Shown here: one piece after another, positions 45,016 to 57,000 of the stretch
Numbering within the stretch: position 1 is the first letter of the stretch
Layout of the letters: every line of letters starts with the position of its first letter
Source of the DNA: Capnocytophaga canis
Lineage (GTDB): Bacteria > Bacteroidota > Bacteroidia > Flavobacteriales > Flavobacteriaceae
Assembly: GCF_000827555.1 (NCBI RefSeq)
Contig: NZ_CDOI01000133.1
Coordinates: 1-64,000 of the forward strand
DNA length: 64,000 nucleotides
Direction: 5' to 3'
Made by a program: the position numbers and the translations under genes
Notes under the pieces: model-generated
The model's database searches: none
What the model was told of the DNA's origin: nothing
What the model saw: only the letters and a program-made list of their open reading frames with translations

Positions 45016-48000
45016 ATGAAAAAGTTGTTTATTTTCGTTTCGTTCATGATGCTAACAACCTCATGGATATATGCACAATGTGATTCAACTCATCCTATTA
45101 ACAATTTCCAGCTTGTAACGGGTGATATTCAGTGTGAGAATCGAGGTCTCATAACATTGAATGCACCTCCAGTTTCAGCAGAACATCCTGCAGGGACGGA
45201 GTTTAGTGTTTACTGGATAAAACCAGGAGCAACTTCAGCTTCATTACGAGGTACCGTTCTTGCTGGACAATCCATGACCATTCCCAATTTGGCAGCAGGG
45301 ACTTATACTTTCACATTGGAAAACGATGTAAATATGTCCTGTGAAAAGCCTGTAACAATCAATGATCTGTATCCTCCTTTTGAGATAAAGACCCTTTATG
45401 CTTTTCCTGCAACCATTCGTAGAGATCCTGTGACCAATGCCAATGTTGATGAGGGAAACGGAATTATTGTCATTGGACTTAAACGATTTACTGTGGGACA
45501 ATCAAAGTTTCAGGTTCGTGTCGTATCAGCTGATACGGGGGCTGTGATAGTTAATGATAGAACTTTCTCGTCTGCAACTGCAGACCCACTATTTTTTGTC
45601 CACCCTGAACCGGGAAAACGCATTTCGCATGCTGATCATCCAAATGTGAGTGTTTTTATTAGAGAGATTCCGCCAGGAGCTTCTGATGATGATTGTCGAA
45701 ATTATCCTTCACACCCACAGCAAATACCTATTCCAGAATCGGTTCATTTACCGGGAACTTATTCCTTAACTTTATCCGACTTGACGTTGAGTTTACATAC
45801 TCAGGCAAGGACGATAGCAGGAGTTTCAGTGCCACAACCTACAGGCAAATTCAACTTAAGAATCCCATTACGGAGAGGTGTTGATGGTAAGTCTGTTATG
45901 GCAGGTTTTATAGGAGGGCACGCTAATCTTGATATTCCTAGGAATCATTTCAAAGGATTAGGGACTTCTAATGCAAAAGCTACTGTTCAAATCTTGAATC
46001 GAACAGTACCTATAGCGGATATTACATCAAGTTTCAATGGAGATGCTTACTCATATAATGGTGCTGATTTTCAAGAAAACGATCAGGTTCAAATTGTTGT
46101 TGATGATGGTTTAGGAAATATAGTTACTAATACGTTTACATTGACAGGCTTACATGATGTACATAATGAAACACCTACGCAAGGATTGGGTTTCTCACAT
46201 AATATTTCCCCCTCTACTCCCGTTTGCCCTGGAGCACCTCTTTTTTTGCAAATTAGAACGCACCTATCAAGATCAGAGAGATTTATGCCTGTTCAAGAAG
46301 GAGGAACTCTAAAAATTAATTACAATTGGTATTTATCTAATTTGGAAGATATTTGGAATGCGACCTCTTCGACCTCTTCGTTGACATATCAGTATAAAGT
46401 TTACAAAGAAACCGCACCAAATTCGTATGGACCACCATTGACCCAAGGGACTGACTATACAATAGTGGATTATCGAACCATTGACGTACATCCCTCTGGA
46501 GCAGGTAGATATAAGATTCGTATGGAGTTTTTAAAATCCAATGGAACTGTTGTTTCTGCATTTGAACGAACTACAAATATAAATTATTTACCAACTCCGA
46601 CAGATCGTTTTGCATTGATGTTTAACACTTTGCAGTCCAACTATGGAATCGCTGAAGGAACGACATCGTTTCGCATTATTAAAAGAAACGAGCTTATGTA
46701 TGAAGACCCAGCCAATCCAGGGGTTTCAACAGTAACGATCTCCTTAGGTCGAGCAGATGGACAGCCTTCCGTCTCCTTTGAAACAAGGCTTCCTTTTGGA
46801 CAAACCAAAACAGAAACTATTATTTTTCCGATAACAGCCACAGTAACACCTACCTACATGGGAGATCTTAATCATCATATAGGATTTGGAGACTTGCCTC
46901 CTGGGAACTATATCTTGACTATCAAGGATGCTTGTGGTAGTGCCTCAAAAACAATTACATTGGGAAATGAAATAAGATATGGAGTAACAGAAGCCGAGCG
47001 ACCTTTCTATAAATTAGTACCACGATGTGGGTACTACGATTTGGAGTTTACGCATGATGCATTACATGCTAATTTCCCTGGTTTTACTCAAAGAATGTTC
47101 ACAGGGTTGGTGGGAACTTATGTTGATTATTCAACAGTCCAACTTAAACGGATTCAAGGAAGAAATGGGGTGTTCACAGGATTGAAGCCTGGAGAAACAT
47201 ATAAAATATACACCCATGAGTTTGGTGGATATACGATTCATGATAACCTTTCTGTGGCAACAACCGTTCCATGGACATTGTTATCTACTTTTACAAATGA
47301 GATAGGACCAGGAAAGCCACATTCTGTTTATTATATGAATCGACATAGCTCTAACGGTAGTCCAGATTTGTTACGCTATTTCACAGAAATCCAAGTTCCT
47401 TCACAAACTATGGATCCTGTGGTTACGTCCATTGCTTGCGGTTCGGACGGAACATCTATGATTTTGGTGGATCTTCCGCATGATACTAATGTTGGGATCG
47501 TTGGGGATGTTACTTATGTACTGAAAAGTGTTTCGGGAACTACTGAAGCAGAGGTGGCAAGCGTAACGATGACGGGTGGACAACGAAACTACGAATTTAA
47601 AAACCTACCCGATGGAACCTATAAAGTATACGTAAAAGATGAGTGTATAGCGGGATCCCCTGTTGTTAGTGTACAGGAGATAGCCGATTCGAGTGTATTT
47701 CCAACTCCTCATATTATCAATTATGACCATCCCAATGGATTATGTCCAGGGGAAACGACTCAAATGCGATTGAGAGGAGTTTCAATAAATTCCTTTGATG
47801 CGGAGTGGTACAGAATCAATCCTGATGGTTCAAAAGTGATGGTAGCAACTAATACCCAAACTTTTGGGGAGGCAGTGTATACCAATACCACCTATGAGGT
47901 AAGAGTAAAGTTGAAAGACCGATTTGGATGTGCAACAAACGTTTGGCTAACGGCTACCTCCACATCAGTACTTGCTATTGATACGGGAGTGCCGTCAGTT

Positions 48001-51000
48001 ACGTATTTCCCAGCTGATTTGGTTGACTATCCAAGTATAGGGGGGTGTGATGTTATGGTAACTTGGAATGAACCGAAAGTAACGGATGAAAATGTTCGTT
48101 GTGGAGTGCAACTGACTGTTACTTCCACAGTTTCAATTGATACCAATTTCAATGGAGGAAAGCAACATCAAGGAAGATTCGGTGTTGGGGTGCATTCTGT
48201 GGTATATACATTTACCGATGCTTTCGGAAATGCCGTTTCACGAACCTTGATTGTAACGATCCAAGATCCTAAGATGGAAATGCAATTAACGGAAGGGTAT
48301 TCATTGAATTCATTGCAAGTAGAAAATGAATTTTATTATATCGTAAAATATAGAAATACAGGAATTGTAACCCTAACATCGGCAACTTTGGAAGTGCAAT
48401 TGCCTTCTAATGCTAACGTACAACCTGATTTAAGTAAACAAATAGACTTTACAAATTCGGGAGTTTCTAATGTTACATATACCTATGATTCAGTAGCTAA
48501 GAAATATACCTTTACCTATCCCTCTGCAGCATTACCCTCTACAGGAGGTCACGAGGAAAGAAGCATAGGAATACCGTTAAAAATAGTAGGTGGATATGGT
48601 TTGGCTCAGCAACCATGTATGAACCAAGTAAATATAATCCCTACAATGGTTTACACCGGAGGAGTCGCAGGTTGTACGCTTCGTACCCAAACAGCTACAA
48701 TACAGACATCAACCGTAGTAGAAATTAAAACTAACGAAAACAAACGTACTGAGATTTATTGTGTAGGCAACCCAATGACGTTGAGTGTGACACCAGGTTT
48801 TGATGAGTACAAGTGGTTCCTCAATGGAACGCCTATAGGAACCAATACAAGTACATTTGTTGCGACTACTCAAGGGGAATATCGCGTTGAAAAATATAAA
48901 TTTGACTGTGGAGTCGCTACAATAGTAAGCTATGAAATTATAGACTACCATGAACCAGGAAGTTCTGCTGACCCAATTAAGGCATTGGCAGGAAATGTGG
49001 GTGTGACTTGTCGAAATGACAATAGAACGTGGACAAGCCATTTCTATCTATGCGGTGGTACATCTAAAACGATAGCGGTCAATTTTGTAAATTCAACCTT
49101 GACATGGGAGAAATTAAACCCATCAGCCAGTGGATTGAATTGTCAGCCACGTCACGAAACTTGTCCAGTGGTTATTGACGGATGTTGGGAAGAAGTGAGT
49201 AACAATACAAATACTTTCACTCTTTCACAAGGAGGACGCTATCGATTGAAAGTAGCAGGGGCAAATTGTTACGACTTCTATTATTTTGATGTGTTTGATA
49301 GTAATACTCCTGCTGCTACCGTAACTCACGGAGATGAAACGGGATATGTGGATGGATATATAAATATCAACATGTCTACACAAGGAGTTAATTATAACTA
49401 TACGTATAAAAATCTTACTACAGGAGCCACAGGAGCGATGACCACCAATACTACACAGTACCGCTTTACAGGTCTGAAAGCGGGAACGTATGTAGTGGAA
49501 GTAACTTCTTCTGAGGCTTTATTATCATGTCTTGCATATACGCAAACTATAACTATACAAAAGAATACAAATTTAAAATTCACTGCGGAATTTGTTGAAT
49601 GGGAAAGTTGTAACCGAGCGAAAATTAAATTTAAAGGTGAAGGCGGTAATCCTCCGTATCAATTTGCTGTATGGTCGGTAGATGGCGAGGTACTTGCTCC
49701 AGGAGGTTCTCACATGAATATTCCAGATTCAGAATGGGTAGGCAACCAAGGTGAGTTTGATGCTCACTATGAAGGGTTAATGAATCTTACTCGTATTGGT
49801 AGCTATGTATTTGTGATGAGACATCAACAAAATGGAGAACGAGCATTTTCAGCTCCAATTAACATACTACCTGTAGGAGTACACAGCGTTACTTTTGCTG
49901 TTACCGATTTGGATTGTGCAACGGCAACAGGAACAGGGGAAATTCAATTAGTATTCGAAAATTCGGCTGTTCAGCGTGAGGTTAGTTTGTACAAATTAGA
50001 TGATACAGGAGCCAGAATATTACCTGCACGTTATCAAGGAAGTAATCTTTCTTTATTTACTAATTTGGAGGTAGGAAATTATGAAGTAGCTTACACAGCA
50101 CAGGTAGCTTCACAAACGTGTAGTTTTGTAAAAAGACCTATAAGTATCAACCCTCCAGCCAATCCGTTACGTGCCTTTGTCGGTGTAACTAAAGATAAAA
50201 CTTGCGATACTAACGGGAAATATACCGTTTCGGTAAATAATGTAATTGGAGGTTCTGGTTCTTATCAGTACGATTTTGGTACAGGATACCAAAATCAGCC
50301 GACAGCTCAAGTGGACGGGAATGTCACTGTAAAAATTAAAGATCTTTCACTTTCAGGTTGTGAGTTGACAATACCTGTAACGATGCAATCGCCACAAGCA
50401 CCAACGGTGAATGTTTCTACACCTACCTATGATTGTGTTGGCTTTGGGACTGTGTCAGTTACAGCTATTGCACCACCAGGGCAGACCCATTCCTATACAT
50501 ATAGTGTTAATACAACTACGGGAGCTGTACAAGCGTCGGTATTTACATTATCACCAGGGGCTCACACTATTTACGTACATTACAAACCAACAGGAATTAC
50601 TCCAAATATATTGTTCAAGGAAGACTTTGGTGTAGGTAATGATGTTTGTGGTAGTGATTTAGGGTATCCTACAGGGGCAAACGCTATCAATGATTTGGTT
50701 TGCGAACAAAATGTAGCTGTGGGAGCGGGTAAATATGCCATTACTAAACAAGCACATCCTGTAGGAACTTGGGTTGTTCCAAGCGATGCACAAGGAGTCA
50801 ATAACGGACGTTATATGGTAGTCCAAGCATCGGTACAAAATGCTGTAGTATTCAGAAAACATATCAAAAATGTGGTGCCTAATGAACCGTTACGAGTTTC
50901 TGTGCGTCACTTTAATATGCTTACAACAGCAACTCCTCAGTTCAATGTTGAGTTGGTACCAGTAGGCGCATCATCGGGTATTTCCAAACAAATTATAGTA

Positions 51001-54000
51001 ACGAGCACTGGAACACCTACTTGGGTACAATCATCGGCAGATTTCACAGATGTGGAAGTAACACAAAGTGAGTATATTGTTCTAATCAAAAATGTCCCTG
51101 GTAACGGTGTTGTTGCGTTGGATGCTATAGGGATTGAGCAAGATATTAAACTTTGCGATACTACAGAGTCTGTTCCTGTAGTTATAGAAGATGGTAAAAA
51201 ATTAGAATTAGAGGTATTAGGAACTACTGCTGTAAGTTGTCACGGAGGTAATGATGGAAGTCTACGCATATTTGTACATAATCCACCAACGAACGTTGAG
51301 TATTCAACTGATAATGGAGTTACGTGGACACCTACAATTTTAGCTGGTGGAATTTTTACCGTAACCAATTTAGAGGCAACTCAAAGTAGAACAATCTATG
51401 TTAGAGATATTGATAAAAAAGTTTGTAAGGTAGAAACAACCTACGTCATCACACAACCTGAGGCTCCTCTTTCATTAAAAGTGGTAGAGCCTATTAATCC
51501 AGTGCGTTGTGATGCAGGAAACATAGCATCAATTACCTTTGAAGCAATTGGTGGTAACTCAGAGTATACACAATTTACGTACCAAAGCACGACCATGCCT
51601 ACACCACAAGTTGTAGGAGTTTACAACGGTCGCTATTCACAGCCTATGCCTTTATCACCTGGCGTTTATACTATTACGGTTACCGATGTGAAAGGTTGTT
51701 CAACAGAGACTTCATTTGAGGTAGAGAAAAAAGAAATTGAATTTGAGGTAGTTTACAATCCTTGTCATGATGGTAATGGAACAGATGTTACGGTTAATAT
51801 TTTAAATGGTAACGGAGGATATGTTGTAAATCGTTCTGGTGAAACAACTTGGCATGCCGTTTCAAATCGCGTACATACGTTTGAAGGTTTGCAGGTAGGA
51901 ACTTACACCATTACATTAAATGATAACTCAGGATGTAAAACAAGTACTGTAGTCAATATTTACCCGCCATTGACTTTGACCGTTTCGCAAACATCAGTGA
52001 TTTCTTGCTTGGGTTCGCCTAATTCAACCTTTGTACTAACTGCCAATGGAGGAGTGCCTGGTGATAGAACTTTTATTATCTACACCACAGACCGAGCTAA
52101 TGTATACACCGAAGTAACTACTGTGGGGTCAACCTATACGTTTACTTCAACCGATTTTGGAGTCACTTATCTATTTGATGTACAATACACTGAAAAAGGA
52201 CATACATGTAGTTATCAACATTCACAACCTTTCAGAGTAGCTTCAAAACCTGCATTCAATGCTACACCGTTATTTAATGTCAAAGGAGCTTACTGTGCAG
52301 ATAACGGATATATCAATACGTCCGTTCCTGATATAGTGAATCAATCGACAGGAGTAGCACCGTTTAATGTTGAGGTATACGCCAACGATGGAACTGATAA
52401 TCCAACAGGAGCCGCGCTCAATAATCCAATAGCTTTGGCTGCGGGTAACTATGTGGTTGTTATTACCGATGCACGAGGTTGTAAAGCTACGCGACCAGTA
52501 ACCGTTCCTTCATTACCTAAGGCAACCGTAGTAACGGTAACAACAACGCCGATTGCCTGTGGAGTGTTGGCTCAAGCAAATATTGAAATCTCAGCAGGAG
52601 GTAATGCGAATAGTAATTTTTCATTGATTGTAAAAACAGCTTCGGGAACGGTGTATAGTACAACAAACATACTCTCAAGTCAGTTGCCAAGAACTATTAC
52701 AGTGTCAAATTTACATTATGATGAGTATGAAGTTATCTTACAAGATATGACTTCGCCATCCTGTCAAGATATACAGACATTCAAAACAGGATTAGCCCCC
52801 GATGCCATTGTGACAGCTTCTACAACAGTTGTAGGATGTACTCCAAATTCAGGAGAACTTATTGTACAGTCATACCGAGCGGGAACAGGATTAACACATA
52901 CTGGAAATTATGTAGCCATCTATAAGACTACTATAGATGTGAATGATCCTACCTCTCCAGGTTGGTACCAGTTCAATCCTCCAGTAGCTACAACTTTGCC
53001 AACTACTGGGCAAGCAGGAGAAAAGTTGGAGCATACATTTACAGGGTTAATTCCAGGAGCGTGGTACGAATTTATAATTGCAGCTCAAACCCCTTCAGGG
53101 GCTTGTACGTTACGCGGAGGAGCTACGATTCCTGTGCCTACGAGTTCAACCTTGTCTATGACTACAACGAAAGGAACCATAGCTTGTTCAGGAACATCAA
53201 GTGGAACTATTTTCTTTACTTTGAAAGATTGGAAGTCGTCTACTACTGGTATTACTTGGCAGGTCTATACCTACCCTGATTATGACCCTGTAGCAGGAGT
53301 AGGAATGTCAGGAAATATAACTGTAGGTAGCTCAATGACTTCAGTAAGTGGCAACGTAAATGGATTAGCACCAGGACGCTATGTGATTGTTTTTGAAGAG
53401 AATAATGGAGGTTGCGTTAATGCAACTCCACCTATTGCTATTCCAGGGCCGGAGCCATTGGTAGTACATCAAGTAAGCATAACAAAAGAGCATGTGTACT
53501 GTACAACAGATATTGGAGATCAGGCGGAAATCACGGTAGATAGAGTTTCAGGAGGAGTAGCAGACTATTTGTTCTTGGTGCAACCAACTTCATTTACTAC
53601 ACCTCCAGCGGTGGGTGATTTTACAAATCCTCGGTCAGGACAGTTTGTTTCTGCTTTAGGTTCTCAAAAAATTATCGTATCAACATCAGGAACGTATGAT
53701 TTGTATGTGAAAGATTCTGGAGATTGTATTGTTAAATACCAAGGTCCAAGTTTAACGATTAAGTATGCACCACAACCAAAAATCAATAGCGTTCAAGTGC
53801 AAGTTTGTCAGGCAATTAATAACCAATATAATGTACGTTTGAATGTAACCCAAAGTCAATCGTCCTTAATCCACTTCTATAAGTTAGAACCAGGAGGATT
53901 AACACCAGTACAACAACAATATCCGTATAACGTTATTTTGTTGGAAGGATTAAATCCTGGAGTTTATACCTTGACATATTCAAATATCAGAGGTTGTGAA

Positions 54001-57000
54001 ACATCAACGACCTTTGAGGTGAAACCTCCTGTACAGGCAGGAAATGCTAACGTAACCCGAGCATTAACCTGTTCAACGACATCCCCAGCAGAAGTCGTTA
54101 TACCAAATATTACTGGAGGTACAGGTACTTACACCTACGAAGTGGTTCGTGTGGAAAGTGATGGTTCAAAAAATCAAATCATACCACAAACCACAACCAC
54201 AGCCACTACCGTAACCGTAACGATTAATATGGAAGGAAATTACGAGTTTTGGTTGATGGATTCCGATATGGTGACGATGGGATGTAATTCTGATGCTATC
54301 AAACGACCGTTTGTTATAGAACCTAAGAAGTTTCCACAAGTTGTCAATGGCTCGTTGAAGGTGACAAATACCTCTTGTGGTTCTGCATCTGAAGGAAGTA
54401 TCGAACTGATGGCCACCCCAATTGATATTGCTCCTATGACCTTCACTATCATTTCGATGAGAGATTTGGGAACAGGAGTAACGACCGCCACCAGCATACC
54501 ACCTACATCTGTTGTGTCGAATCAAGCACGATTCACAGGTTTGTTAGGTTCAGAGGCAGGAATTGTTTATGAAATAAAAATTGAAGGAACTAACGGATGT
54601 AGTGTTACTAATAATGAGGCAATTATTAAATCACCACCACTGTTGCAAGTAGGAGCAACTGCATTGACCCCTCAGCAATTCACTTGTTCAACAAGTACAG
54701 CGTTGATAGCCTCGTTGCAGTTTGATGCTACTCAAATCACGGGAGGAGTTCCACCGTACACGTGGCAGTTTATTGATAGAACTACCAATACGGTCATAGG
54801 TGAAAATTCGAATAGTGTTTCGTTATCCGATGTTAATGGAGGTACGTATTACGTACGTGTGAAAGATAGCTCAGGAGGTTGTGCAACAGATACAACAGAT
54901 GTTACCATAAATCCTGCCTTTACATTAGCAAATATGACAGTAGCAACGGTAACTCCAATGACTTGTGCTGTGGACGAAACCATAGCAGTTAGTGTTGAAG
55001 CAACGCCAATCTACATACCAGGAACGGAAATTAGGTTTACCGTAAAAAGATTGAGTGATGGATTCGTAACCAGCGCAGTGTACTCATCAACCATTGCTAC
55101 AACTCACATTACTCATACCTTGCCAACTACTTTGGATACAGGAGACTATGAAATAACAGCCGAAAATATGGCTACAAGTTGTGGTAGAGCTAAAGCTACA
55201 CATAAAGTAGCTGATTTGACTAATAAGTATGATATTACGATGTCTAATCAGAAGCAACCAACCTGCTATCAAGGTAATGATGGAGAGATAACCCTTACCG
55301 TTGTAGATAGAAAACCCGCTATAGGAGGAGATACATCTGCAAGTGGATTCACTTACACTGTTACCTATTCCGTTAATGGTGCTACAACCACAGGAACCAT
55401 TGTTGCGGGAAGTTCATCTATAACACTTACAGGATTAAAAGAAGGAAGGTATAGTATTGAAATACAGTCTTTTGTAAATAGTTGTAAAGCAACTAGTTCA
55501 TTCGTAGTACCTGTTTCGGCAGAGCAAATAAGCGTAAATGCTTATCCAGCACCAATTCCACAAGTGAGTTGTTTGAATGATAAAGGAAATATTATGGTAG
55601 AGGTAACAGGAGGACAAGCTCCGTATGAGGTTACTTTGAGTTCGTTGGCGACAACATTCACAAAAACAGTAAACAGAAATCGCGTATTATTTGATAATTT
55701 AGAGGTAGGTGTTTACTCAGTTACGGTAAGAGATGCTTTGGGCTGTATGGATTTTATAGGAACTGCAACCGCTGAGTTGGTAACTCCAGATCCGTTGACA
55801 GCATCTATCACCGTTGAAGACGTACATTGCAAGGACGAAGCTAATGGGAAAATTACCATCTCCAACATACAAGGAGGATCAGGCTCAACAGTATTCCTAT
55901 TTGAGTTAGATAACGGAACAACTCCTGCAATAGAGCAATCAACCCCTGTGTTTGAGAATTTGAAAGCAGGAATTTATACCTTGAAAATTACGGATGGTAT
56001 GGGATGTTGGACACAAACAACAGTTGAGGTTTGGGAACCTAACTATCTATATGCAGCAGTAGACGTATCAGGTTCTGATAGATTAATTTGTTACGGAGAA
56101 GCTGACGCAAGGGTAGCTATTACAGCTCAAGGAGGTGTACAACCCTATAAAATGGATGTGTATAGCAAGGATGGACGACGTGTAACACCAGTTTCGTACG
56201 TTTCAGGAGTACCTGCTGACCCACGTATAGCCAGTCCAGTAAGTATCGTAACCGATCCAATATTGGAAGCAGGTGAATATTATGTAACAATCATAGACGT
56301 CAACGGCTGTTCAACACAAACAGTTAAATTTACGGTTGAAGAATTCCCGAATATAGAACCACGTGAGGTATATCAAGAAAAATCTTGTGATGAAAACGTA
56401 TTTACGGACGCTATTAAAGTGCGATTCCCTACACCTATTGATTTAACAAATGTGACCTATGAGTTGAAAACACAAGCAGGTGCCATTACCTCTGGAACAT
56501 TGTCAAGAACTACTGATGTGACTACCATAGGTTACATCCATGACTATGACAGAACCAGTGAAACGCAGACACTAAAGGTAATCTACACCTATACTCATTC
56601 CGATGGCTCACAAACTGAACAATGCGAACAAGTCTATGTTGTGACTGATATTGAAGACATTCAAGCATTAACCGTTACTCGAGTTACTAATTTAGGATTG
56701 AATACCATTGAGGTGAAAACCACGGGCGGAGTAGAACCATATACATACTATTTCAATGGTAGAGAACAAGGATCGAATCCAGTGTATATTATGAAAATAA
56801 ATGACCCTGGACGAGTAGACCCAGATTCTAGACAGATAATCAAAGAAGTAGATGTACAAGTGGTCGATGCGTTAGGCTGTACACGTACTTTAACCATTGA
56901 GGAAGTATATCACGATATCCGAGTACCTAATTTCTTTACTCCAGACGGAGATGGTATTAATGATACTTGGAAGCCTATTAATATAGAAAACTATCCAAAA

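Noticed and set aside
48040-48045. Six-G run in the sprB-like gene
   Set aside because: It is too short to be a strong slippage candidate compared with the eight-G run in susC.
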